A stretch of 64,000 nt of DNA, taken from contig NC_090944.1 of the NCBI RefSeq assembly GCF_040807025.1, forward strand, positions 115,485,238-115,549,237. Reading direction: 5' to 3'. Source of the stretch: Struthio camelus. Lineage: Eukaryota; Chordata; Aves; Struthioniformes; Struthionidae. Positions 15,101-23,100 of the stretch are shown in pieces. The notes under the pieces are model-generated. The model was not told where the DNA came from. It ran no database searches and was given only the letters and a program-made list of their open reading frames with translations. Numbering within the stretch: position 1 is the first letter of the stretch; each line of letters begins with the position of its first letter. The translations under genes and the position numbers were made by a program.

Positions 15101-18100
15101 AATGAATTTGAAGTTGTGACAAAGTTTGCCGAGGCCCTCAAACTGCAGAGGCAAATGAAAAAAGAATGCGTATATAGCAAGATACTCAAGGTATGCATTT
15201 GATAAATATGGGTACACAGGTACCCACAGGTAGATTCCTTTGCCATCTATCTTTGAGTCTTGCAAATGAACCTTTGATGAATAGGATGCTCAGTGAACAC
15301 AAGGCAGAGTCAGTAATAGCACAAGAAATCCAATTTGGCTGTTAAACTTCTGGAAGCTGCAAAATAAGGAAGTACTTATTCTTGTTATAAAGGCCTAGTG
15401 TAGGGCTTTGTAATGATACAGTATTTTCTGGGTGAAGGTACAGGATACTCAAGAATGGATGTCCTTTAAAACAAACAAACCCAACACACTCTTAAGATTT
15501 GTACCCATAGAGGCTTCTAACTATTGGATGGCTTTTTCTAACTATTGTTCTTCTTTGATTCCCTGGGTGTGATGCTTTAAAATTGCAGTGGTCACTCTAT
15601 GAGTTTGGGTCCTCAGGACTGCATGGGGAAGAGGGCAAGGGAACCAGAACAAACAAACAAACAGTGATCTTTCTTTTCTCTGTAGGACCCTTTGGTGAGC
15701 GTGATGATCAACAGGTGTTTATTCAAAAAGTCGTTCCCATCACCAATAAGCTCTTTGTAAGGCTGTCTTCAACTGGGAAGAGGTACTTCCATATTTAGGA
15801 TTTTAAGGGGGAAAGGAATGGGACTCCTGAGGTGGTTGGGTCTCTCTCCATAGGGGTGCTTGCAGGTGTCTTTAGCAGGCTTCTAGCATGCTTGGCAGCT
15901 CTGGCTGAAGTCAGTTTTGTTTGTTGGTGACAGAGCTGTACTTAATCTAGTATAACCTAGAAGCCAAACAGCATTTTGAGAAATGTGGTATCAGAGACGC
16001 ACTTCATGATGGCTTGTTGGCTGGGCTAACAAAGCAAACATCTGTGTGCTTATACAGAACCTGTACCTCTCAGCCTTTGTACCATGCTAACATTAAATTT
16101 AAAAATTAATGCTGAAGTTGGTTGTGGCAGGGGTTATGCTGCTCACAAAGGTAGACAGGGAAGCAGCCTCTTCCTTGCTTCCTTTGCACTTGTTTCCAAA
16201 GATATGAGACCCTTAAAGCTGAGAGCCTTAAGTCTCCGAGGTCAGCTATGCAACTGTTTGCTTAGTTTTGCCTTTGCAGTACTCTGCTACATTGCTATAG
16301 AGGCAAAGAAAAGTTGCCAAATGTCCACAGTTACTTTTCCTCCTGTTAGGCAGATATCGGAAATGATAGTGCAGCTTTGTTCCATCTCTTGTTCCTATGT
16401 CTCTTGCCGAATAACTTTGGATCTGGGAGCAAATATTGATGCCTTAATGCTTGTTGAGTTGATGAAGGGAGCCCTGTGGATTACTGATGTGCTTTTTTTT
16501 AACTTCTGTCTTGTTTTTTGTGTGATAGAGCGTTTCATCAGATGACTTATTTTGGGTAAAAAGCGCAATATGGGGGCTGTAAACAGGTAAACTCAGAATA
16601 CACAAAGCTTTGCTACGGAGTCTGGCTTGGCTGCTTAGTTTTGGGAGTCCTCTCCCCACCACTCCCAAATTCATTTTCTGAAAAATGAGGAAAAGTGATT
16701 TGGCGATGGTGATCTGCCATGCCAAGCAATATTGCAGTTCTCGTAGGACAAAAGTCGCCAGTATAGGCACCTTTTTTTTTTTTTTTTTTCCTCCATTCCT
16801 TTTATATGGTTAGATGTGCTCATTCTACAGGTTAGTTTCCCAGCATGTCCAGGTTTGCATCCCTCCGCCCCATAGCAAAGGGCTGTTTGCTGTCAGTCTT
16901 GTGGCAGCCTTGGATTTCTAAGCACTGTAAACCTGGACATTCACCCTATGGGGCTCAGTAGTAAAAATGCAAGCAAGATGTAGATGAAGGAAAGCTACTG
17001 TCTGCAATCAGCTGTGCGCTCAGCAAGCTGGTCATGCAGGGGAAGAAAGATCCTTAACAGGAAGGTTGGCACCTTCTTAGGTGATGAAAATAGTAATGAC
17101 TTTACTGGCCAAGCTCTGCCAGGGGCAAGTGTTTGGTGACCTGGGGTTTCTCTTCCTGTAGAATCTGTGAGATCCAGGCAGTTGACTGCACTACCATATC
17201 GTCATTTACTGTAAGGGAATGTGAAGGATCCAGCAGAATGGGCTCCAGGCCACGCCGCTACCTCTTCACTGGCCATGCAAATGGCAGCATCCAGATGTGG
17301 GACCTGACCACAGCTATGGACATGGTTAATAAGAGTGAAGACAAGGGTAAGTTGTGATATGGTGGTGGTTCTGCCCTCACATGTGCACGATCACTGTAAA
17401 TTGACTTGGGCACTAAGAGCTGTCTCTTTCAGATATTGGAGGTCCCACAGAGGAAGAGCTGCTTAAGTTGCTTGACCAGTGTGACTTGAGTACATCCCGC
17501 TGTGCCACACCCAACATTAGTCCTGCCACCTCAGTAGTTCAGCCAAACAGGCTGCGGGAATCTAATTCCAGGTAGGTCATAGAGGGAAGGCATTGGCTGC
17601 AGACACCGAAGAGTGTACTCTTCAGATAAGTGAAGACTGGTTTGGTGACCTGATTGGTGCAACTGAGCCCCTGATTCCATGACCTAAGTGTCTTGAACTA
17701 CACATGCATACACTCCTAGCTCTCTATTGGTTTATACATATGCAGATTAAAGTATCTTAAGAGAGCGTGAAGTGATCTGGAAGCTCTTGTGTGCGAGTTG
17801 AGATGAGTATATGGCTGTTCTATGGGGAGTGCCCACTATGAGGAGGGGGCAGGAGCCGAGTATGCAGAAGAACTGGCTGCTCTTCTCCACCTAACCTCTG
17901 CTCTCTTTGTTTCTTCTGAAGCCTCCAGTTGCAGCACCAAGAAACAATCCATGAAACAGCCACATATGGTTCTGTGCGACCATACAGAGAAAGCCCCCTG
18001 TTGGCAAGAGCAAGGCGGACAGAGAGCTTTCACAGTTACCGGGACTTCCAGGCTTTTAACTTATCCAGCAAAAGTCCAGTAGAAAAGGCAGCTGCTGCAA

Positions 18101-18501
18101 ATGGCAACTCAAACCAGACAGAGGCCAGGAAGGTAACAGCTGAGGGCAACGCAGCTGACAGGAAGGCAGTCCTGACAACAGCACTTGAAGTGCGAGGCGC
18201 TGGCATGACAGATGCTGGTGGGTGTTCAGAGGTTCACCGGTTGCCAGAGAATTCTCTGGATCTCAAAAGAAGAGGGCCAGATGAAGAGAGTGAAGCCAAA
18301 GCAGAGAACAAAAAGAAAATGGGGTTTGAAGGAGCTGGGTTCCTGGGAAGGAAGAAGGTACCTCTCCTGGCCTCTGCCCCACCAATCCTTGCAGAAGGTG
18401 GGCCTGAATTACCAGGAGCTGCTTCTCCATCACCTACGAAGACAGCTGCTTCACCACGTCACCGGAAGAATGACTCATCCTGCCAAGACTATGGCTTGTG
18501 A
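54..18501 (+). CDS. KCTD3: KCTD3, 3' portion of the gene (14 coding exons, 5' end outside window)
   Basis: BTB/T1-domain and WD-repeat protein of the KCTD family. Human KCTD3 is reported to bind the HCN3 channel and is also studied as a possible cullin-3 adaptor. Fourteen exons (54-112, 289-369, 1076-1216, 2387-2477, 3208-3398, 7699-7814, 11707-11794, 11939-12055, 13142-13312, 14503-14658, 15686-15782, 17162-17346, 17433-17571, 17922-18501) join with matching phases into 736 residues plus a TGA stop. Residues 1-46 finish the BTB domain, and about 95-500 form a propeller with WD40-like strand ends (IILW, VGVW, VRTW, IQMW). The tail is rich in Ser, Pro, Lys and Arg. The match to human KCTD3 is near identity over the propeller and loose in the tail. 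About 84 N-terminal residues should lie upstream. The family is certain; the exact role in this species is inferred. Confidence 0.97.
289..369 (+). CDS. KCTD3: KCTD3 exon b: BTB to propeller linker
   Basis: 81 bp, acceptor CCCTCAG and donor GTATTT. It completes a Val codon and encodes the [15 protein letters not shown] stretch and the following FHGYLPPP. Phase 1 at both ends. The match to human KCTD3 is nearly exact. Only 176 bp of intron separate it from the previous exon. Confidence 0.95.
370..1075 (+). other. KCTD3 intron, 706 bp
   Basis: Ordinary intronic sequence. I see no repeat, RNA gene or second reading frame of interest. It ends in a clear pyrimidine tract and TGCAG acceptor. Confidence 0.85.
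1076..1216 (+). CDS. KCTD3: KCTD3 exon c: variable hinge
   Basis: 141 bp, acceptor TTTTGCAG and donor GTGAGG, phase 1 at both ends. It begins IPNRKINNT and ends TVRLG. The ends are conserved with human KCTD3, while the middle ([16 protein letters not shown]) differs strongly. That fits a flexible linker between the BTB domain and the propeller. Confidence 0.93.
1217..2386 (+). other. KCTD3 intron, 1170 bp
   Basis: No gene or recognisable transposon. The only notable content is a T-rich stretch near 2069-2086. Confidence 0.85.
2387..2477 (+). CDS. KCTD3: KCTD3 exon d: first propeller strand
   Basis: 91 bp, acceptor TTTTAG and donor GTATGA. It encodes [19 protein letters not shown] and [10 protein letters not shown], identical to human KCTD3 as recalled. 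It enters in phase 1 and leaves in phase 2, giving an Arg codon split across the next junction. Confidence 0.95.
2478..3207 (+). other. KCTD3 intron, 730 bp, with an AT-rich simple repeat
   Basis: Intronic. Positions 3025-3068 are an impure TA-rich tract (TATAAATA units). Nothing else was recognised. The acceptor is CTTCCAG. Confidence 0.85.
3208..3398 (+). CDS. KCTD3: KCTD3 exon e: WD-like blade
   Basis: 191 bp, acceptor CTTCCAG and consensus donor GTAAGT. It encodes the segments [35 protein letters not shown] and [12 protein letters not shown]. The IILW motif is a WD40-like strand end. It enters in phase 2 and ends in phase 1. Confidence 0.96.
3399..7698 (+). other. KCTD3 intron, 4300 bp
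   Basis: The longest KCTD3 intron in the window. It holds a T16/A10 homopolymer block at 4648-4673. No interspersed repeat, RNA gene or additional exon was recognised. The adjoining exons join in frame exactly as in the human protein, so no constitutive exon is missing. Confidence 0.85.
4648..4673. repeat. T16 followed by A10
   Basis: A run of 16 T is followed directly by 10 A, so the block can fold on itself as a short A/T hairpin. It is probably slippage-prone and length-variable. Confidence 0.9.
7699..7814 (+). CDS. KCTD3: KCTD3 exon f: WD-like blade
   Basis: 116 bp, acceptor TTTTTGTAG and donor GTGTGT. It encodes [18 protein letters not shown] and [27 protein letters not shown] is a WD40-like strand end. 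It enters in phase 1 and ends in phase 0. Confidence 0.96.
7815..11706 (+). other. KCTD3 intron, 3892 bp
   Basis: Intronic. It contains a short impure TG/GC run at 11569-11587. No other gene, transposon or RNA was recognised. Confidence 0.83.
11707..11794 (+). CDS. KCTD3: KCTD3 exon g: WD-like blade
   Basis: 88 bp, acceptor CACTAG and donor GTAAGA. It encodes [16 protein letters not shown] and [24 protein letters not shown] resembles the strand c-d turn of a WD blade. It is phase 0 in and phase 1 out. The following intron is only 144 bp. Confidence 0.96.
11939..12055 (+). CDS. KCTD3: KCTD3 exon h: propeller
   Basis: 117 bp, acceptor CCCCACAG and donor GTCAGT after ACAA. It encodes [20 protein letters not shown] and then [17 protein letters not shown]. 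Phase 1 at both ends. The residue sequence matches human KCTD3 as recalled. Confidence 0.95.
12056..13141 (+). other. KCTD3 intron, 1086 bp, with AT-rich palindromes and a C/A homopolymer
   Basis: It contains a cluster of TGTACA-type palindromes around 12275-12410 and a C15 run followed by A13 at 12640-12667. No gene was seen. Confidence 0.85.
12640..12667. repeat. C15 followed by A13
   Basis: Two adjoining homopolymers, 15 C then 13 A. The lengths may be unreliable or polymorphic. Confidence 0.9.
13142..13312 (+). CDS. KCTD3: KCTD3 exon i: propeller
   Basis: 171 bp, acceptor GCTGTAG and consensus donor GTAAAT. It encodes [34 protein letters not shown] and [18 protein letters not shown]. 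Phase 1 at both ends. [12 protein letters not shown] is a typical WD-blade c-d hairpin. Confidence 0.96.
13313..14502 (+). other. KCTD3 intron, 1190 bp, with a G15 tract
   Basis: It holds a G15 homopolymer at 13589-13603. No gene or transposon was recognised. Confidence 0.85.
13589..13603. repeat. G15 homopolymer
   Basis: Fifteen consecutive G on the sense strand of KCTD3. The length is likely variable or difficult to sequence accurately. Confidence 0.9.
14503..14658 (+). CDS. KCTD3: KCTD3 exon j: WD-like blade
   Basis: 156 bp, acceptor CTTTCTAG and donor GTAGGA. It encodes [35 protein letters not shown] and the acidic turn that follows. VRTWTVTRF is the clearest WD-type strand end in the protein. 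Phase 1 at both ends. Confidence 0.96.
14659..15685 (+). other. KCTD3 intron, 1027 bp
   Basis: Nothing recognisable beyond ordinary intron sequence. Open frames here on both strands have no splice or similarity support. Confidence 0.85.
15686..15782 (+). CDS. KCTD3: KCTD3 exon k
   Basis: 97 bp, acceptor TCTGTAG and donor GTACTT. It encodes [20 protein letters not shown] and [12 protein letters not shown], identical to human as recalled. It enters in phase 1 and leaves in phase 2. Confidence 0.96.
15783..17161 (+). other. KCTD3 intron, 1379 bp
   Basis: It contains a T18 tract at 16772-16789 and two interlaced complementary segments at 16846-16953 (see findings). A 153-codon open frame at 16084-16545 has no coding support. 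Confidence 0.83.
16772..16789. repeat. T18 tract
   Basis: Eighteen consecutive T in the intron before the 185-bp exon. It lies too far (about 370 bp) from the acceptor to be its own polypyrimidine tract. Confidence 0.88.
17162..17346 (+). CDS. KCTD3: KCTD3 exon l: last WD-like blade
   Basis: 185 bp, acceptor CTTCCTGTAG and consensus donor GTAAGT. It encodes [37 protein letters not shown] and [14 protein letters not shown]. The [12 protein letters not shown] segment is the strongest WD40 motif, with the Gly-His and Trp-Asp pair. It enters in phase 2 and leaves in phase 1. Confidence 0.97.
17433..17571 (+). CDS. KCTD3: KCTD3 exon m: acidic helix and start of tail
   Basis: 139 bp after a very short 86-bp intron, acceptor CTTTCAG and donor GTAGGT. 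It encodes [36 protein letters not shown] and RLRESNS. It enters in phase 1 and leaves in phase 2. Confidence 0.96.
17572..17921 (+). other. KCTD3 intron, 350 bp
   Basis: The last KCTD3 intron. Ordinary sequence with a strong T/C-rich acceptor ending CTGAAG. Confidence 0.88.
17922..18501 (+). CDS. KCTD3: KCTD3 terminal coding exon: serine-rich tail and stop
   Basis: 580 coding bp from acceptor TCTGAAG to the TGA at 18499-18501, 192 complete residues. Conserved blocks are [20 protein letters not shown] near the start, then FLGRKKVP and SPSPTK followed by a basic Ser-rich end. Between them, at about 18060-18330, the sequence is low-complexity, Ala/Glu/Lys-rich and very different from human. 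Short proline-directed Ser/Thr sites (SPT, SPR) suggest a phosphorylated tail; this is inferred. Confidence 0.95.
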
Positions 18502-19080
18502 AAATGTGACTGGTTGCAAAGATGAGGTGCGGGTGTCCCCTGGCCAGTAGCAGTCATAACATTGTGTGGTGTGGGTTTCTTCTTGACTGGGTTTTTTTTC
18601 TGAAATGTGCAAGGAGGCAGGTTAAGAGAAAGCACCTGGCTGCTGCCAAACTTTTGACAAGTCCTCCACATTATGTATGGCTTTAGGTAATACTCCAAAA
18701 TGTAGTACGGTACTTGGTCCAAAATACTGTTGTGCAGTCTTGTGTAAACATGGTCAGGCATGTGCTATATGATGTTGTGATTATTTTTGTTTTTGGGGAA
18801 GGGATGGTAAAAGAGGAATCCATGGTTGCTTAGTGGAAAATATCTTTTAGAAACAGCCATGCATTGCTCTGCAGAGCTGCTGCTGCCTTGGCTGGATTCT
18901 GCCCAATTCACAGGGCTGCCTCTGTAGTCTTGTTTTATGAATGGGATGAATATGGCACCCTTGCTCTGTATGCTGCTGACTGGAATCTGAATTGTTTTGT
19001 CCAGATTAAGGAGGAAGCTATTTAAAATAGCATATTATGTTGCCTCTTATTACTAATAAATTGCCAGAGAAGTGTTGCTT
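18502..19080 (+). other. KCTD3: KCTD3 3' UTR (approximate end)
   Basis: Non-coding sequence from the KCTD3 stop to shortly after the canonical signal at 19055-19060. The true end could be further downstream if the second AATAAA at 19884-19889 is used. Confidence 0.7.
19055..19060 (+). terminator. Poly(A) signal AATAAA of KCTD3
   Basis: Canonical hexamer 554 bp after the stop. It is followed within about 15-30 bp by a G/T-rich stretch (TGTTGCTTGTGC), the expected downstream element. Cleavage is expected near 19075. Confidence 0.75.
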
Positions 19081-19544
19081 GTGCTTTCTGGTATCAGATG
19101 GGTTTTGCTGATTGTGACTGAGAGCATGCATAAAAATAATGCTTGATGTAATATACAGAACTGGCAGTCTCTAGAGGGTTTCCTTGGCACTTTCTCTGTC
19201 CTTTTTTCCAGAGATGAATATGGGAGTAGGTCTACTGTTGTGGTATAATAATTCTCAATTACAAGTGCCTTGACATGATGTTTCCTACCTATGTTGCACT
19301 GGCTGCTTCATGTTTGTTCCTAGTTCACTGTGGATGGTGAACAAATCTTGTTGCCTGTAGATCAGTAATACGCAAGTAAAGGGGAAGGCTGCGACAGCAA
19401 GTGTTAAATTGGGAGTGGGTGAGCAGTTTTTCCTGCATTGGAGGAAGCATGCTTAGAGTTAAGCATTATTTGATAGTTTTTGTTTTTTTTAATAACTTGA
19501 GTGGGTGGGAGGAGAGAAAAAATGCAAAGGGCAAAACAACTCCC
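19081..19544. other. Intergenic gap between convergent KCTD3 and USH2A
   Basis: About 460 bp between the predicted 3' ends. No gene was seen. A T-rich run is at 19479-19490. The width depends on which poly(A) sites are used on each strand. Confidence 0.6.
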
Positions 19545-20019
19545 TAGGCCTTCCTTCACTTATTTATTTGTACCCACACATGAACACAATTTCGTGCTGG
19601 AGCTTTGTCAGACCAAGAAAAAACATGGCTATCATGCCAGGAAGGCAGCTTTTAGCCACATGCTGCTTTTTAGACAGGTAAAAGATTGTCTGTCTGTCTG
19701 TTTTTGTTTTTTTTTTAAATTTAAAAAAGCTCAGCTGTGAAAGGTGGAAAGGAGACAAAAAGGAGAACCTCTCTCTTCATGGCCTTTTGTTATTGTATGA
19801 CTTAGTACTGACATCTTTAAGAAAATCCCTAACACAAAACTTAGCTTCCTCCCCCCTTAACTATATGTTAACTAACCTCCTCCAATAAACATTCTTTTAT
19901 CTCTAAACTAGTGGGCATGGGGTAGGCAAGCAGCAGCCATATCCCCTCCCCAAAGTCCATGCAGGCTCCTTTTGGCAAGTTACCCACTTTCTGTTTTCTA
20001 GAGATGGTGGTTGTGGTAG
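19545..20019 (-). other. USH2A: USH2A 3' UTR (approximate)
   Basis: Non-coding sequence between the USH2A stop and the poly(A) signal on its strand. It includes a small TGTC repeat at 19687-19702 as read on the + strand. A + strand AATAAA at 19884-19889 lies inside it. Confidence 0.6.
19563..19568 (-). terminator. Poly(A) signal AATAAA of USH2A
   Basis: TTTATT on the + strand gives AATAAA on the USH2A strand, 452 bp after its stop. The next 20-60 bp on that strand are T-rich, as expected for a downstream element. An ATTAAA variant lies further on, at 19488-19493. Confidence 0.65.
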
Positions 20020-20112
20020 TCATAGGTGGGTATCAGTGAACGTGGTGTGCTCCTTGGTGACTGTGCTGAAGCCTTTGATGACATTGACAAGATCCTCTTC
20101 ATCTAGGTACCG
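20020..20112 (-). CDS. USH2A: USH2A last exon: cytoplasmic C-terminus with PDZ ligand
   Basis: 93 bp, acceptor CTTCCTAG on the - strand, 30 residues and TGA (20020-20022). It begins RYLDEEDLVNVIKGFSTV and ends KEHTTFTDTHL. The last four residues D-T-H-L (20023-20034) are the class I PDZ ligand that binds whirlin and harmonin in mammals. Starts in phase 0. Confidence 0.97.
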   Translation of the reverse strand, partial: RYLDEEDLVNVIKGFSTVTKEHTTFTDTHL

Positions 20113-23100
20113 CTAGGAAGATAAAAAGGCACGTAAGCCAAAGCTGAACCAGACCAAAGGTGATCTTCTATCCCTACTACTGCCACACCTGCACACGTGC
20201 TGAACAGTCAGGTCTGGTAAACACATTTCTACCTCCGTACCTGTTTTTCTCTTTCTCCCATCACAAGCTAAGAACCTAAAGCATTCAAGCACCTGACCCC
20301 AAAATAACTAAGTTTCATAGTAACAGGTCAAAAAATTACTAGAGTTTGTTACAGTGTGATGGAGAAGTTTGAGAGCGATATAAAGAAAGAGAACACATGT
20401 TTACATTTGGTTTTGGTACAACAACCCAGTCACCAGTGATTTAGGTAAGAGTTTGTTTCTTGAGCTTCTAAAAGAGTGCCTCAAATCCCCTCAAAATACA
20501 CTCATGCTAATACAGTGAGCCAACTTCTGACAGTACATGGGTGAAGGCTGCCATGCCACAAGCCTATACACATTTGCTGAAATACATGGAGAGAATACAG
20601 GGAGAGTTCAAGATTCATGTGCTTAGTCGGTCATAGAGTTATTGGTTCAAAAGCAACCAAAGACTGATGTGCAAGAGTATGGACTCTTTACATCGTATTA
20701 GAGCAGTACGTTGTCACCTACAGCTTCAGAAGAGAGCGGTAGGCAGGAAGGTTTTTGAGGATCCTGTCTCTGACCATGTCCTCCTAGGTCTTTGACTGTA
20801 TCTTCAGGTGCTTTTGATATTTAGACCAGACAGTATTTTCATAACTCTAACAAAACAGACAAATCACTAGCAGTTGACACATGACAACATCACAGAGGAA
20901 CAGGAGTTCTTACCAAGCCATGACCACTGTTGCCATGATTACGAATAATAGTATCCCAAGCTGATTCTTCAACAAGAGACTTTTTGTCATAGATGTCAAT
21001 CAGCTGGCTAACGCTACGATGAAGAGAGGCTTGGGAGTATGTGCGACTTAGCTGACTCTGACTTGGTATCCGTGCCACGGAAGCAATATGAACGCTGCGA
21101 TTGCTGGTGGGAGAACCAGCTCCTGGGATTTTAGTATCTGCCAGCCCCTAGGAAGAAAGCAAAAAAACCAATACAACCAAAAAAATAAAGGGCATGGTCC
21201 TAAACACTTCAGCTAATGGAACAGAAGAAGAAATCAGGAGTGGAAGCAACCAGAGAAGTCCATGCTTCAAAAATCAAGCACAGCTATAAACAGGAAAAAA
21301 AAAAAAAAAACCAACCAAACCAAAAAAAACCACCTTTCCTCATTGTCACACAGTCATGCAATAAAAAAAAAATAATAATAATAATTTAAAAAGGTCAGGA
21401 TTTCTCTGACCTTTCCCCCCCCCCCCCTCCTTTTTCTTAAATCATCCAACAGGAAGAGGTCCAAAGGTTTTTGACTACCAGAATGATACTCCAGACTTAC
21501 TTGCACAGCAGTAGCATGCTAGCAGACTTGCTTTTTTTCTCAGTTAACATAAACAAACAGGGAGTAGGCATTCACCCACCAGGGAAAACACATGCCATGT
21601 AAGATGCCTTCATGCATGTTCTGCCATGTAAGATGCCTTCATGCATGTTCTTTGGTTCAGCTAGCATATAACACATCTTGCAAATCTCCAGCTAACAACT
21701 CTACCTCCAGGTGCGTTGTGTAACTTTTGAGAGTGACGCTGCTTGATGAATCGGATGTGTCAGCAACAGTCTCAAACTGAGATTAAAGAGAGGGAGGAAA
21801 CGCATCAGGGCAGAGTAAGGCGCAATGCAGTGTGCAGTCTGTTCCTTACAGAGGCTGTGAATTAGCTGCAGCTCAGTGAAGGGAGGGCATTGTAGCAGGA
21901 TGTGAGGGAGTAGGGAAACTGGCAGAGATGAGGTGCTATTTAACTTTTAACTGGTCATCAAACACTGTGTGGGCAGCCAGCATTGCTTGCTGCATGACCT
22001 CACTAGCAAGTGTAAAATACAAGCAATTTTGCCACTTCATAGTAGTGCTATCCTAGCTTTTCAGATCAGTCCCTCAATTGATGCACTGTAGAATCTAAAT
22101 TTCTATTAATTTCATGGGCTTTCATAAAAAAAGAAAAAAAAGAATTAAAAAAAAAAAAAAAGGGCAGGAACTTGAAAAGCAATTGTGTAGGCATGCCAAC
22201 AGCAAAGATATTTTTTAAGTAAGTAAGTAAGTAAGTCAAGAGGAACAACACAACATGACAGACTGTAGAAGAAAACGAATCAAAACCATGAGACCAAAAA
22301 CAAAGGTTCTTATGCTCTTAGCCTTTGCCAGGCAAAGGAGCAGACTGCAAGTTCCATTGTTTCCAAGAGCTGCTTAGTTGGGGCACAGATGCAGCCTCTT
22401 GGCACTGGGACAAGAAGGAACAGAATGCGTGAAGGATGCAGGAGTCACTACCCTGCTTGATGGCACGCTCAGCAAAAAGAAGCTGATAAGTGACAACAGG
22501 GGTGGTTTTGTAGCCTATGCCTGGGAAGAAGCATGAAAGGGGAGGGCACTGCTGTTCCAGTTCTCAGTCCCATAACAATTACCATATTCCTTTTGCCTTG
22601 CTTTTCATCAAAGGATAGGATAGCACTACTGTTTTTTTTTTTGAGCATGGTAGAACATGTTCTTTATGTTTTTTTTTTTTTTAATAGAATTATAACAAGT
22701 TATCATAAAAATATTACTAAGCCTTCCCTTTTATCACTCACCAGCGGTCCTTCTCCCAACCCTCTAGTGGTCCCAGTGTGGCTCTCGGTGCGTGCATACA
22801 CACAGGCACATATTGTTAAGGTCCTCAGCTTTTCCCTGGTCGGACTCACTCTCCCCCAAATCTTCCTGACAAGGAGCTTATCTTAGAGCATTCCAACTGG
22901 GTGGTGTGTGGATACTAGAAAGAAAGAGTCTGTCCCTAAGTCCTTTTTTTTGCAGGAACATTTCATGGACAAAGACTGTCAAAATGGATCCTGGTTAGCC
23001 ATTCACAACAGATAGTTGGATCCACACAAAAGGTTCTTCTGAAAAGTATGTTCTATTACCTACCTTCTCTCAGCATGCCTCTTTCTTTGAAAACCTACCT

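Larger units (their letters stand above)
21148..21704 (-). other. USH2A intron, 557 bp, with homopolymers and a tandem duplication
   Basis: It contains an A16 tract at 21295-21310, an AAT-rich stretch at 21363-21385, a C13 tract at 21415-21427 and a perfect two-copy 29-bp tandem repeat at 21593-21650. No gene was seen. Confidence 0.88.

Noticed and set aside
16084..16545. 153-codon open frame on the + strand
   Set aside because: It lies within a KCTD3 intron between two exons that join in frame, has no recognisable domain, and its composition looks like translated intron.
21593..21650. CRISPR-like repeat pair
   Set aside because: Two adjoining copies have no spacers and the genome is vertebrate. 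It is a simple tandem duplication.
22533..22886. 117-codon open frame on the + strand with long Phe runs
   Set aside because: The Phe runs come from T-rich homopolymers. There is no coding signal.
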